A stretch of 64,000 nt of DNA from JBAZOO01 sp041648735 (GCA_041648735.1 JBAZOO010000014.1:27836-91835), one strand, 5' to 3'; positions 39,593 through 48,565 are shown, numbered from the stretch's first letter. Notes: generated from the letters alone by a model not told the origin. Numbers and translations are program-made.

Positions 39593-41565
39593 TGGACCAT
39601 CCTTCGATAGGTCTGAAGGTCTCGGACCCACAGATCGAATCCGGCCGTCGCGCTTCCCGCGACGTAAAACACGGCTTGCGATCCGGTACGCTTTCCGGTT
39701 CCGGCTCCTGCTCCGGGCTGAACCCAAGCAGAATTCCAATAGATCCCTATAGCACCAGATGAGTCACGTCTTGTTTTAAGCGTGTAGTCTGTATTGGCAA
39801 GCCAATTGACGGCCAGAGGCTGCGCTGCCTTTGCGCCTGCCGCGCCGTCGTACACGTAGAAACTTGGCCTGTCTAGAGCGCCCTCGATGATGATCACAAT
39901 TGAATTCGCTGCGCTCAGTGCACCGGAGGCAGCTATCGTCAAAGACGCCGCCGCCGCCCATGGGCTTCGCCACGTTCCAACGATGCTGCTCGACCCGTTG
40001 GCCGAGATGAGACTCCCGTTGTCGGCCACGCTCTGGACCATGGTTGAGCACACCGAGGGCGCATCGACATTCTGATCGCAGTAGGCATCGGTCGCCGTGC
40101 CGAGCCTCAGTTGCGGAGCGTCCACCAGGGCCACCTGGGCCGCAGCCGCGGGCAGGGTGAACCAGAGCTGCGCCCTGATGGTGCCCGCCTGCATCGTGTA
40201 GGGACTGGTCCGCTTGTTCCAGGTCGTGGCGATGGGCACCACGCCGATCGTGGTGTGCCCCGTGGGTGATCCGCAGTCGGCCGAGTCGTCCTCATAGATC
40301 GCCACGTCCAGCGCGCCCGCGCCGCTCACAAGGTAGTCGTACCAGGAGAGCGAGTAGACCGCGCCTCCCGTCACCGTCATGCAAGCGCCCGTGATGGTGA
40401 TCGCGTCGGCCGCGCCCGGGCAGTTGAGCTGCATGCTGCTCGACCCGTGCGCCGCGAGGGTCGTGTTCTGGGTCGCATCGCCCGCGCCCGTGGGGGTCTC
40501 GGGCCAGCCTGTCGCGGCGCCAGCGGCCCAGGTCTCGAAGCTCGACCGCTGGACGAGGTTGGTCACAGCCGATGCGCCGTAGAGCCCACCTGAGCCCGCC
40601 GCCACGGCGCCGATCATGTTGCTATTCGCGGGCATGTCGATGATGAACGGGCTCACGCCGCCGGTCGGGTACGCGAGGGGGAGCGCGGGCATGGTCGCCG
40701 CGGTCACGGTCACGGGGTTATTGCCGCTGCCGTCGTAGAGGCCACGAAAGCGCCTGTTCAACCGCTGATGGTCTGCCGCGGTCAAAACCCCGGGGTAGTA
40801 GGCGACAACGAAGATGTCGGCGGGGATGTCGGCACCAAACGCCGTAATAATTCCGATGGTAAGATCCGCCGTTCCTGTGAGCGGCGGGCCCTTCATTGCA
40901 TTCCCTGTGGCAACCGCCAACTCGTCAACCCAAATGCTCGCCACACACGATCCGTCGGCGTACCCAGTAGACTGATAGGAGACCGTCACGCACGAGAGAC
41001 GATTCGATGTGATCGATGTGGCCTTGGTTAGCACCGTCGAAGATGTTCCATCGGATGAAACGACAAGCCGCACGTCCGTGCCGTTGCCAGTATAGACACC
41101 CCAGGATCGCTGATTCCCCGCTGCCGTGCTCTTTCCGATAAACCCATCATTGGTGGTGATCCCCGCCCTCGGGATGAAGCACATGAACACGCTGAAGTCG
41201 GCCACCTCGAACGCCGGGTCGTCGGCCAACGAGAGGTAGTCCCCGGTCCCGTCGAACCGCCAGTTGTAGCCCGGCGTGGTCAGCCCCGACGGCCACGTCG
41301 GACCGCTGACCCGCGTCGGGTTGCCGTGCACCGTCATTACGTACCCGCCGATCTCCGTCGTGTACGTGGCCGCCACAGCATCGTCGAACCAGATGCCCAA
41401 CGTGGGGCAACCGATGGAGGTGTCGCAGAGGTCGGAACTGCCGACCCCGGAACGGTCGAGGTGGTAGGCACGGACCAGGCCGGAGTCGCCATCCTCGTCC
41501 TGCGCCCACCCGGGCAGACACACGGCGAGGTCCAGCAAGAAGAGGATCAGCAGCAGGCGGCGCAT
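39589..41565 (-). CDS. Exported LamG/concanavalin-like lectin-domain protein
   Basis: 658 residues. A strong signal peptide (MRRLLLILFLLDLAVCLPGW AQ) precedes a LamG-type lectin domain: YNWRFDGTGDYLSLADDPAF EVADFSVFMCF, SWGVYTGNGTDVRLVVSSDG and GIITAFGADIPADIFVVAYY. A second beta-sandwich follows in residues ~340-480. Carbohydrate binding is likely. A signal peptide on a putative virion or fibre protein is odd for a phage that assembles in the cytoplasm, and suggests export to the infected cell's envelope. It overlaps the endonuclease VII-like gene. Confidence 0.65.
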   Translation of the reverse strand: MRRLLLILFLLDLAVCLPGWAQDEDGDSGLVRAYHLDRSGVGSSDLCDTSIGCPTLGIWFDDAVAATYTTEIGGYVMTVHGNPTRVSGPTWPSGLTTPGYNWRFDGTGDYLSLADDPAFEVADFSVFMCFIPRAGITTNDGFIGKSTAAGNQRSWGVYTGNGTDVRLVVSSDGTSSTVLTKATSITSNRLSCVTVSYQSTGYADGSCVASIWVDELAVATGNAMKGPPLTGTADLTIGIITAFGADIPADIFVVAYYPGVLTAADHQRLNRRFRGLYDGSGNNPVTVTAATMPALPLAYPTGGVSPFIIDMPANSNMIGAVAAGSGGLYGASAVTNLVQRSSFETWAAGAATGWPETPTGAGDATQNTTLAAHGSSSMQLNCPGAADAITITGACMTVTGGAVYSLSWYDYLVSGAGALDVAIYEDDSADCGSPTGHTTIGVVPIATTWNKRTSPYTMQAGTIRAQLWFTLPAAAAQVALVDAPQLRLGTATDAYCDQNVDAPSVCSTMVQSVADNGSLISANGSSSIVGTWRSPWAAAASLTIAASGALSAANSIVIIIEGALDRPSFYVYDGAAGAKAAQPLAVNWLANTDYTLKTRRDSSGAIGIYWNSAWVQPGAGAGTGKRTGSQAVFYVAGSATAGFDLWVRDLQTYRRMVQ

Positions 41566-41575
41566 CGGTCTACCC

Positions 41576-42202
41576 TCACAGGGCCGGGTTCAGGTACAGG
41601 AAGTGCACGTACCCAGCCGCGCTCGGGCCGATCACTGAGCACTTGGGACCGGTCAATGGCAACCGCCTGGTCACTCCCTCCATCACCCGAATCGTGCATG
41701 CCGTGTTCATTACCGCGGTCGGAGCGGCCCCGCAGATGATGCACGCGCTGTTTCCGGATGCGGTGATCTCGTACCACCCGGCACCCGGAAGCGTGTACTC
41801 CACGGCCGGCGCCGCCTGGATGACCACCTCGTTGGTGTCGTCATCGTCGTCGGCCTTGGCCCACGGGGGAATCCGCGCCTTCACCCCGTCGGTGATCTGG
41901 CTCATCAGCGGGTGCGTCGCGTCCACCGGGTTCGTACCGTCGGCCGAAGGACGCACAGGAAACGGGTTGGTCGCCGTGGCCACACTGGTTCCGTTCCCGC
42001 CGGCTACCTGCACCAGGCCCAGCGCCGCCGCGGTGGACAGGATGATCTTCCCCGTCGCGTCCACCAGCACGCGCCGGCGCGTTCCCGTCCCGTCCACTCC
42101 CTCGATCAGCGTCTGCGCGCTCGCCTGCCAGGCGAACAGCGCGCAGAGGAAGAACACCACGCCGAACCCCCAGCTCTGCAGCCACCGCTTCTTCTCCAAC
42201 AT
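41576..42202 (-). CDS. Exported hypothetical protein
   Basis: 208 residues from ATG 42202, preceded by GAGAGGAGG. A signal peptide is visible (WGFGVVFFLCALFAWQASAQ). The mature part starts TLIEGVDGTGTRRRVLVDAT GK, typical of phage proteins with a G-T-x-R-R-x-x-V-D-A start, and has an acidic stretch (DDDDDTNE). The C-terminus is beta-rich with four cysteines. It is co-transcribed with the exported lectin-like gene 10 bp away, and the two probably act together at the envelope. Confidence 0.6.
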   Translation of the reverse strand: MLEKKRWLQSWGFGVVFFLCALFAWQASAQTLIEGVDGTGTRRRVLVDATGKIILSTAAALGLVQVAGGNGTSVATATNPFPVRPSADGTNPVDATHPLMSQITDGVKARIPPWAKADDDDDTNEVVIQAAPAVEYTLPGAGWYEITASGNSACIICGAAPTAVMNTACTIRVMEGVTRRLPLTGPKCSVIGPSAAGYVHFLYLNPAL

Positions 42203-42215
42203 GACCGGCCTCCTC

Positions 42216-42497
42216 TCAACCACGCCGCTGGTAGGCCATCACCTGGACCACCGAGTTCCCGCCCACCCCCCGCAACCACAGGCGGATGATCTCCGCCGGG
42301 CCCTCGTAGTCGAAGCCCTCCCAGTAGTTCGCGTCCGCCGTGAAGTCCTCCTCCGTGAAGTACAGGCGGATGGGGTTGGTATCCGCGTGCACCTGCAAGA
42401 AGGACGTGTAGAAGGGGAACTGGTGGACTCGCCCGGCCACCCCGACGGTCTCCCGCCAGGGTCGAGGGAAGCCACCGCGGACTTGCATGATGGACAT
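42216..42497 (-). CDS. Small hypothetical protein
   Basis: 93 residues, GGAGG ahead of the ATG. Beta-rich (FPFYTSFLQVHADTNPIRLY, AEIIRLWLRGVGGNSVVQVM), with no motif. Between decoration-type genes and the exported protein block. Possibly a head-decoration or fibre-associated domain; unknown. Confidence 0.55.
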   Translation of the reverse strand: MSIMQVRGGFPRPWRETVGVAGRVHQFPFYTSFLQVHADTNPIRLYFTEEDFTADANYWEGFDYEGPAEIIRLWLRGVGGNSVVQVMAYQRRG

Positions 42498-42570
42498 GTG
42501 GGACCTCCGTGCGCTCCAAGGGCAACTGTTCGACCACCGCCGTCACCCGGGCCTGGCCCTGCCCTTACTC

Positions 42571-42603
42571 GAGCCCACGGGCCCCGGGGCCCTACACGGG
42601 CTC
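42571..42603 (-). terminator. Palindromic hairpin after the 116-residue gene
   Basis: GAGCCC (42571-42576) and GGGCTC (42598-42603) enclose the 14-bp palindrome GGGCCCCGGGGCCC (42579-42592). It abuts the stop codon at 42604. No U-tract. A likely partial terminator or stability element. Confidence 0.5.
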
Positions 42604-42954
42604 TCAGGCGAGCTGACCAGCCAACTGGCCGATCACCAGCACGTCCAGCACGTCGTTGCCGGCCACGCTGGTCACCAGCAGGCCCGCGGCCGTCCGGTTG
42701 GCCACCAGGCTGAGGCCGGTGCCCTGCGTGACGTGGTTCGTCAGCTGCACGGTGTACAGCGCGTCGTGCATGCGCATCCCGCCCAGCGCCTCGAAGTCCA
42801 GGGCCACCTGGACGGCGGCGCCGGGGACCGTCACCTCGAAGTGCTGGATGGACACCCCGCGCCGGGCGGCCCCGCACAGGTTGGGCATCCCCTGCTCCGC
42901 GCAGTGCACGACCGCCTGCTTCGCGTCCCGGGGGGTTCGGTTGTTCGCCGTCAT
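42604..42954 (-). CDS. Small hypothetical head-region protein
   Basis: 116 residues with GAGGTGAACG ahead of the ATG. Contains QHFEVTVPGAAVQVALDFEA and LVANRTAAGLLVTSVAGNDV, suggesting a beta-barrel. It lies immediately downstream of capsid-associated genes. No known family recognised. Confidence 0.55.
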   Translation of the reverse strand: MTANNRTPRDAKQAVVHCAEQGMPNLCGAARRGVSIQHFEVTVPGAAVQVALDFEALGGMRMHDALYTVQLTNHVTQGTGLSLVANRTAAGLLVTSVAGNDVLDVLVIGQLAGQLA

Positions 42955-43001
42955 GTTCGTTCACCTCGTCAGGCAGGTAGCCCGCCCGGGCTCCGCCTGG
43001 G

Positions 43002-43613
43002 TCAGGACTTGTTCTCCGACTCCGACCTGGCCGCCCTGATCAGGCTGACCATCTCCGCCTTCTTCTTCAGCCCGTGGGGGAGCTCCACCCCGTACGCCTT
43101 CGCCATCTCCCGCAGGTACTGGGAGCTCATCTCCTCCGAGGGGGCCGGCCAGTCCTCCTCGACCGCGGGCTCGGCCACCGGCTGGGTCTCCGGCTTGGCC
43201 TGCTCGACCTCCGCCGGGAACGGAGGGGCCACCACCGGGGGCTCGCCCACCAGCTGGTCCGCCTCCGCCGGGAACGGCTCATCCGACGGCTGCGGAACAG
43301 GCGCCTGCCCGGCCGCCATCTCGGCCGGCTGCGCCACCATCTGCGGAGCGGGCAGGTTGCCCTCCGACCGGCCCAGCCCGGCCGGCGCGGGCGGAACCGG
43401 CACGGGCTTCGGGGCGACCAGCGGGACCACGGGCTGGACGGGGGCGGGCGGCAGCTTGCCGTTCACCACCGTCCAGTCCTTGCCCTGCAGGAGCGTGCGC
43501 GCGTCCGCGGCCGACACCCCGCGCACGATCCCCTCGCCGTCCAGTTGGTAGATCCGGCCATCCACGCTCAGGCGCTGGCCGCGCATGTACGCCTTCGTGT
43601 TTCGCAGGTCCAT
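43002..43613 (-). CDS. Pro-rich protein with a SAP/Rho-N-like C-terminus
   Basis: 203 residues. The N-terminal ~55 residues are a small folded domain (RGQRLSVDGRIYQLDGEGIV). A long Pro/Val/Ala/Glu linker follows (residues ~55-150). The C-terminal ~45 residues (QYLREMAKAYGVELPHGLKK KAEMVSLIRAA) match the helix-extended-loop-helix pattern of SAP or Rho-N domains that bind nucleic acid. In this position such proteins may aid head maturation or DNA packaging. Confidence 0.6.
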   Translation of the reverse strand: MDLRNTKAYMRGQRLSVDGRIYQLDGEGIVRGVSAADARTLLQGKDWTVVNGKLPPAPVQPVVPLVAPKPVPVPPAPAGLGRSEGNLPAPQMVAQPAEMAAGQAPVPQPSDEPFPAEADQLVGEPPVVAPPFPAEVEQAKPETQPVAEPAVEEDWPAPSEEMSSQYLREMAKAYGVELPHGLKKKAEMVSLIRAARSESENKS

Positions 43614-43641
43614 CGTGGGAACCCCCTTCCCTTCTCCGCCG

Positions 43642-44265
43642 TCAGGCGACGATCCGCCTGCTCGGCTGGATGATCGCGCTCATCAGCTTCGTCCCGTCGT
43701 AGGTGCCGCTCGTGAGGTTCACCCCGGAGGTGCTCACCCCGGTGGCCACCGCGTCCGGGGTGGTCAGCGTGCCGCCCAGGTAGGCGAACATGACCTCCGC
43801 CGCGCGCTCGATGTCCACCGGCAGGCCGATCACGCTGCCCACGCCGATCACCAGCTGGTCGGCGCCCGCGTTCACCACGCCGGTCGTGTCGGTGATCACC
43901 GCGGTGTCCACGCGGGCGAAGATCTTCGTGCCCGTGAAGGCCAGGCCCACGCCGGCCGCGACGGTCATGACCTCCACCACCGGACGGCCCTGCGCGTCCA
44001 CGCCCGTGATCGTCAGCGTGCCCGTCAGGATGGAGGCGTTCGCGTCCACCAGCAGGGCGGTCAGGTTGCGCGGCACGTCCGGCTGCGCGGCGATCACCCG
44101 AGCACCGTCCGCCCAGTCGGCGGCCACGCTGATCAGGTCCGCGTCCTCCAGGAGGGGCGCCCCCATGAAGCAGAAGATGCTCCCGACCTGCTGGCGCGCG
44201 AGCACCAGCTTCTCGTCCGCGCTCGGGATGCGCGCCAGCTCCGTCGGTCCCAGGGTTCGTTCCAT
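43642..44265 (-). CDS. Decoration-like head protein, short paralogue
   Basis: 207 residues from ATG 44265, with AAGGAAAGGAAAG upstream. It shares with the next gene the string IPSADEKLVLARQQVGSIF (compare IPSAADKAFLARQQG), ADWADGARVIAAQPDVPRNL, and TGTLTITGVDAQGRPVVEVM. It is a paralogue of the 274-residue protein but with only one 12-residue unit at the N-terminus. Position right after the major capsid gene suggests a capsid decoration or spike protein. Confidence 0.65.
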   Translation of the reverse strand: MERTLGPTELARIPSADEKLVLARQQVGSIFCFMGAPLLEDADLISVAADWADGARVIAAQPDVPRNLTALLVDANASILTGTLTITGVDAQGRPVVEVMTVAAGVGLAFTGTKIFARVDTAVITDTTGVVNAGADQLVIGVGSVIGLPVDIERAAEVMFAYLGGTLTTPDAVATGVSTSGVNLTSGTYDGTKLMSAIIQPSRRIVA

Positions 44266-44309
44266 GGTCGTTCTTTCCTTTCCTTCTCGCCCAGCGCGCG
44301 TCAGCGCGA

Positions 44310-45134
44310 TCAGGCGGGCTTGATGAACAGCAGCAGGAAGCCGGGGAGAATCGCCGGATCGCCCGCGAGCACGATCCCGCTCAGGCTCACCCCGGTGGTG
44401 ATCGTCGGCCCCGCCTGGCGCACGCCCTCGACGTAGGCGTGCAGCACCTCGGCCCCCGCGCTCAGGTCGAACGGGATGCCGAACTTCAGGCCGAACCCGC
44501 AGGACACCTGGTCGCCGGGGGCGAACCCGGCCGCCCCGGAGATCACGACGGAGGTGACGCGGGCGAAGATCTTGGTGCCCACCAGCGCTTTCCCGCCGCC
44601 CGCGCCGTCCGGGGACATGGTTTCCACCACCGCCCGTCCCTGGTGGTCGACGCCGGTGACGGTGATCAGGCCGGTGCAGGAGTTGTCCGCGTCCGTCAGC
44701 GCGATCGTCACGTTCCGGGGCACGTCCGGCTGGGCGGCCAGCACCAGCGCCCCGTCCGCCCAGTCGGCGAGCGCGCACAGGCCCGCCGCGCTCATGTTCT
44801 GGTAGATGGGCAGGCAGACGGGCAGGATGCCCTGCTGGCGGGCGAGGAAGGCCTTGTCCGCCGCGCTCGGGATGTTCGGCAGCGCCGCCTTCTCCCCCGC
44901 GCTCGGCAGGTTCACCAGCCCCGCCTTCTCCCCCGCGCTCGGGATGTTCGCGAAGCTCGCCTTCTCCCCCGCGGTCGGGCCGTTGGCGATCAGCCCGGGC
45001 AGCGCCGCCTTCTCCACCGTGGAAGGCGTGTTGGCCACCAGGGCGGGCAGGGTCGTGACAGCCCCGCTGATCAGCGCCTTCTCCGTCGGGGTCGGGATGC
45101 ACGAGAACTCTTGGTCATTCAGCATCCGTTGCAT
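44310..45134 (-). CDS. Decoration-like head protein with tandem 12-residue repeats
   Basis: 274 residues. Residues ~12-97 contain five to six units of the form xNxPSxxEKAxL (ANGPTAGEKASF, ANIPSAGEKAGL, VNLPSAGEKAAL, PNIPSAADKAFL). The remaining ~175 residues are a beta domain paralogous to the neighbouring 207-residue protein (ADWADGALVLAAQPDVPRNV, LITVTGVDHQGRAVVETMS). The gene follows the capsid gene and a strong hairpin. A role as a capsid surface protein with a repeat stalk of variable length is plausible. Confidence 0.65.
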   Translation of the reverse strand: MQRMLNDQEFSCIPTPTEKALISGAVTTLPALVANTPSTVEKAALPGLIANGPTAGEKASFANIPSAGEKAGLVNLPSAGEKAALPNIPSAADKAFLARQQGILPVCLPIYQNMSAAGLCALADWADGALVLAAQPDVPRNVTIALTDADNSCTGLITVTGVDHQGRAVVETMSPDGAGGGKALVGTKIFARVTSVVISGAAGFAPGDQVSCGFGLKFGIPFDLSAGAEVLHAYVEGVRQAGPTITTGVSLSGIVLAGDPAILPGFLLLFIKPA

Positions 45135-45160
45135 CGGGCAAGACCTCCAGTTTCGGACAA

Positions 45161-45186
45161 CCCCGGGGGCCCGAAGGCCCCCGGGG
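45161..45186 (-). terminator. Hairpin after the major capsid gene
   Basis: CCCCGGGGGCC (45161-45171), loop CGAA, GGCCCCCGGGG (45176-45186): a perfect 11-pair stem with a tetraloop in the spacer after the capsid stop at 45217. Suited to protect the capsid mRNA 3' end and reduce downstream transcription; there is no U-tract. Confidence 0.6.
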
Positions 45187-45216
45187 CGGGTACTTCACCA
45201 ACGGCCCAGCACCTTC

Positions 45217-46653
45217 TTACAGGTGCCCGCTGGCGCGGCCGACGTTCCGGTAGAGCAGCACCTTGCCCGGGGTGTACAGCACGGGCACCCCGTAGATCAG
45301 CTGCATCCAGCGCACCGAGCTGTCGATGACGGCGAGGGGGATCTTCAGCATCGGCGCCAGCTGACGGAAGCTCATGCACTCCAGGTTCTGCTGGAAGAGG
45401 AACGCGCTGGTGCAACCCGGGATGTTCGCGTTGTACTCGTTGATGGTCTGCGCGCCCGCGCCCGCGGCGTTCGGCACGCGCAGCACCCGCCGCGCGGTCG
45501 CGGCGGCGCCACCCACGGGCGTCCTGTAGATGTCGTACCACTCCACGTCCACGGTCGACCCGGGGGTGAGGGTGAAGGTGATCTCGTCCCCGGCGGCCAC
45601 GGCGATGACCGCGCCGTCCACCCAGACGGCCGCGCTGCGGCCGTACCGGTTGCACGCCACCGCGTACACCAGGTAGTTGCCCGCGTCGTCCGCGGCGAAC
45701 TGGCTGAGCGCGGCCGGCGGGGTGGCGGAGGCGCCCGCCACCGGGGTGGCCGGCCGGCGGGTGGCGTCGCCCACGGCCGCGCCGGGGGCGCCGCCGTCGG
45801 TGATGAACACGTTCGGCTCGAACGCGATGTCACCGCTCTGGGCGGTGAAACCCTTGATGTCCAGGCCGATCATGTTGCCCCCGCCCGCGTTCAGCGAGGG
45901 GCCGCGCTCCTTCGGAAAGAAGGTCTTCGTCAGGTCGCTCTTCACCTTCGGGTTCAGGTGCAGGTGGGTGGGGTTGCCGTAGTTGGGCGCGTCGTTGACG
46001 ATCAGGCAGCCGTCCACCAGGGCGTCCTCGCTCAGGGGGGCGCCCCGCAGGTCGACGACGTTCGTCGTCGGCGAGTTGTCGCGGATCAGCTTCTCGAACC
46101 CGTCGAACTGGAGCGCGCTCAGGGTGTGATCCCCGTAGAACAGCGCCCGCTCGAGCATCTTCAGCAAGTGCATGGTGCCGTTCGTGGTCTCCTGCGCGAT
46201 CGCCGGTCCGTGCGCGGTCCGCACCAGCGTCATGGGGTGGGTGACGCGGCGCGTGGTGCCCAGGAACTTCACCAGCGCGTACTGGCGCGAGAACAGGCTG
46301 TCGTCCTCGTTGGGCAGGTCACCCTCGGAGATGAACGCCGACTCCTCGTTCGCGCCGTAGGACTCGAGCCGGTTGAATTCCTCAACGGTGTTGTACGCCG
46401 GGAGCTTCGGGATCCCGCGGAAGAACCGCAGGTGCTCCATCTTGTAGGTCGTCACCTTCAGCGTGGACTCCAGGGACTCCACGCGGAGGGCGAACCCATC
46501 CCCGGCCGTGAAGGGCGAGGGCGCGTTGATCTCCGAACCGGCCGCGAGCGCCTTGTTCAGGAAATCCACCTCCGAGCCCGCCATGGCGCCGAAGAATCCC
46601 TCCACGCCCTGGTAGTCCCGGAGGCCCACCATGTTGATCTGGTTCGGCAGCAT
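45217..46653 (-). CDS. Major capsid protein
   Basis: 478 residues, with GAGGAG ahead of the ATG. N-terminal and middle stretches (KVTTYKMEHLRFFRGIPKLP, GTTRRVTHPMTLVRTAHGPA, NDAPNYGNPTHLHLNPKVK) match capsid proteins of large myophages with the HK97 fold. Residues ~300-405 (GNYLVYAVACNRYGRSAAVW and VDVEWYDIYRTPVGGAAATA) look like an FN3/Ig-type insertion. The C-terminus (LIYGVPVLYTPGKVLLYRNV) completes the A domain. It is downstream of protease/scaffold and upstream of decoration genes, with a hairpin on its 3' side, as expected for the most abundant virion protein. Confidence 0.85.
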   Translation of the reverse strand: MLPNQINMVGLRDYQGVEGFFGAMAGSEVDFLNKALAAGSEINAPSPFTAGDGFALRVESLESTLKVTTYKMEHLRFFRGIPKLPAYNTVEEFNRLESYGANEESAFISEGDLPNEDDSLFSRQYALVKFLGTTRRVTHPMTLVRTAHGPAIAQETTNGTMHLLKMLERALFYGDHTLSALQFDGFEKLIRDNSPTTNVVDLRGAPLSEDALVDGCLIVNDAPNYGNPTHLHLNPKVKSDLTKTFFPKERGPSLNAGGGNMIGLDIKGFTAQSGDIAFEPNVFITDGGAPGAAVGDATRRPATPVAGASATPPAALSQFAADDAGNYLVYAVACNRYGRSAAVWVDGAVIAVAAGDEITFTLTPGSTVDVEWYDIYRTPVGGAAATARRVLRVPNAAGAGAQTINEYNANIPGCTSAFLFQQNLECMSFRQLAPMLKIPLAVIDSSVRWMQLIYGVPVLYTPGKVLLYRNVGRASGHL

Positions 46654-46752
46654 CTTCTTCTTCTCCTCTCCCCTTCCGGGGAACTTGGTTTCTTCTCCCA
46701 GCCGGAAGAGCCGGTGCGATCAGGCCGCCAGGCGGGACGGCCCGATCACCCG

Positions 46753-48468
46753 TCAGCCCTGGTTGCCCAGGCCGATGAACTTCTGCACCTCGCCGGCCAT
46801 CGTCTTCGTCATGGAGCCGAACTGCTCGAACCGGGAGGTCGCGGTCGCGATGTCCTCCCCGGCGGCCGTCAGGCCGCCCCGGCCCTCGCGCATGCTCTTC
46901 TCCATCATGGTGCACATGGCGTCCAGCACCTGCCCCTTCGTCAGCTCGCCCAGCGGGCTCTCCGCCCCGGGCTGGCCGTCCGCGGCGGGCTGGCTCTTCA
47001 CCAGCGGGCGGATGCCCGGCTGGACGCCCCGGCTGCGCGGCTGGGACGCCGGCTGGGCGGCCATCTGCTCGAGCGCCTTCACCAGCGCGACCGTCTTGCG
47101 CCCGAGCTCGACCATGCCCTTCGCGAGCAGCATGTTCAGCTCGTAGCTGGCGCGGTCCGACTTCTCCACCCGATCCCCGAGCTGCTCGAGCGACTTCACC
47201 ATCTCCGCCTGCCAGTCCTGCAGGAACTCGCTGGCGTCCAGCGACTTCTGGAGGGTCCCGCTCTCGCGCATGCCTCGCGTGAGCTCCTCGCCCAGCGGGG
47301 TGTCCCGGTCGGCCAGCCGGCCGCCCAGGATCTCGTGCAGCTCGTCCGTCTCCGCCTTGGACAGGCCGGACTTGCCCGCCTTCTCCAGCAGCACCTGCTT
47401 GCGGGTGGGCTGGTCCGCCTGCGCGGCCGACTCGAGGGCGGAGAGGCTGCGCTCCAGGTCGTCCGTCGAGAGGTCGAGGGACTTCTCGTCCGCCTCCTCC
47501 TCCTCCTCCTCGTCGCCCTCGTCCGGCTCGGGCTTCCCGCCGGCGGGCTCCTGCTCGTCCTCCGCCTTCTTGCTCTTCTTCGCCGCGTCCAGCGCCTTCT
47601 TGGCCATGAGACCCTCCGTCGCGCAGCCTTTTTGGAGCTGCGCCAGGTTGAGCACGCGCCCGATCTGTGCATCCGTGGCCTCCGGCAGACGGGCGCGCAC
47701 CCACTGCCAGGCCTCCGACTTCGAGAACGTGGCCGCCGGCACGTCCAGGACGTGCGGCGGGGTCTTCTTCTTCCCCCGCCGGGGGTCGCCCTCGAGCGAC
47801 CGCGGGGAGAGCAACCGCCCGGCCGTCGGCCCCGGCTGGGAGCCCGCGGGGAGCGGGCCTGGGTTCGCCGGGTTGACCGCCCCGAGGGCGAGAGCACGCT
47901 CGAGCTCCTGCTCCTCCTCCGCCGACTCCGGGAGGTCCAGCCCGCGCAAGCTCTTCGTCAGCACCTCCAGCGTCGCCTTGTCGTTCACCGGCACGTGCGT
48001 GATCGCCACGTGCCGCACGAGCGCCTGGGTGATCGTCCGATTGCCCGGGCCCTCCCGGCTGAGAACCTTCCCCTCCACCGAGAACCCCAGGCGCCGGGGG
48101 GTCTGCGCGAGCGAGCGGGCGAGATCCCAGGTCTCCGCCGCCTTCTTCGTGCCCAGCAAGTAGCCCTCGACCCACCAGCCATCCGCGTCCGCCCGCTTCC
48201 CGTTCGGGAGCTCCGTTCCCTTCTTGAACAGGCGGGCGTCCTCCGGGTAGCCCAGAACGTCCTGGGGTTCCTTCCCGTGGTTGTTGTTGAACCAGCCGTT
48301 CTTCAGGAAGTAGGACCAGTTGAGCCCGCGGGCGAGCACCACCTCGTCCTGCTGGTCGCGCGTCTCCAGCGTGGCCACCCCACCGATCCGCCGCTGCTTG
48401 CCCACCGGGGCGCCCGCCTTCTCGAAGGCTTCCAGCGCGACGGTGAACTTGAAGGGCGTTTCTGCCAT
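46753..48468 (-). CDS. Prohead protease fused to a scaffold-like C-terminus
   Basis: 571 residues. The first ~190 residues form a prohead protease fold: RRIGGVATLETRDQQDEVVL, FNNNHG with His64, RRLGFSVEGKVL with Ser130, and VRHVAITHVPVNDKATLEVL. His64 and Ser130 are the likely catalytic pair, by comparison with HK97-type proteases. Residues ~190-571 are charged, helical and low in hydrophobic content (DEGDEEEEEEADEKSLDLST, DLERSLSALESAAQ), as in scaffolding domains that are degraded at maturation. It contains three KSL tripeptides. It should cleave capsid and internal proteins during maturation. Confidence 0.8.
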   Translation of the reverse strand: MAETPFKFTVALEAFEKAGAPVGKQRRIGGVATLETRDQQDEVVLARGLNWSYFLKNGWFNNNHGKEPQDVLGYPEDARLFKKGTELPNGKRADADGWWVEGYLLGTKKAAETWDLARSLAQTPRRLGFSVEGKVLSREGPGNRTITQALVRHVAITHVPVNDKATLEVLTKSLRGLDLPESAEEEQELERALALGAVNPANPGPLPAGSQPGPTAGRLLSPRSLEGDPRRGKKKTPPHVLDVPAATFSKSEAWQWVRARLPEATDAQIGRVLNLAQLQKGCATEGLMAKKALDAAKKSKKAEDEQEPAGGKPEPDEGDEEEEEEADEKSLDLSTDDLERSLSALESAAQADQPTRKQVLLEKAGKSGLSKAETDELHEILGGRLADRDTPLGEELTRGMRESGTLQKSLDASEFLQDWQAEMVKSLEQLGDRVEKSDRASYELNMLLAKGMVELGRKTVALVKALEQMAAQPASQPRSRGVQPGIRPLVKSQPAADGQPGAESPLGELTKGQVLDAMCTMMEKSMREGRGGLTAAGEDIATATSRFEQFGSMTKTMAGEVQKFIGLGNQG

Positions 48469-48490
48469 CGGATCTCCCTGAAACGACGAA

Positions 48491-48520
48491 GGGGCGAACT
48501 GGCTTTCGCCTGTTCGCCCC
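48491..48520 (-). terminator. Hairpin in the leader of the protease gene
   Basis: GGGGCGAAC (48491-48499) pairs with GTTCGCCCC (48512-48520), with an inner GGC/GCC stem. It lies about 22 bases upstream of the protease ATG, so it may act on the transcript leader as a partial terminator or a translation control element. It separates the Com-like gene from the protease gene. Confidence 0.5.
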
Positions 48521-48565
48521 TACCGGCCCGCCTGGCCGCACCGGGTCTTCCCGGACTCGTGGATC

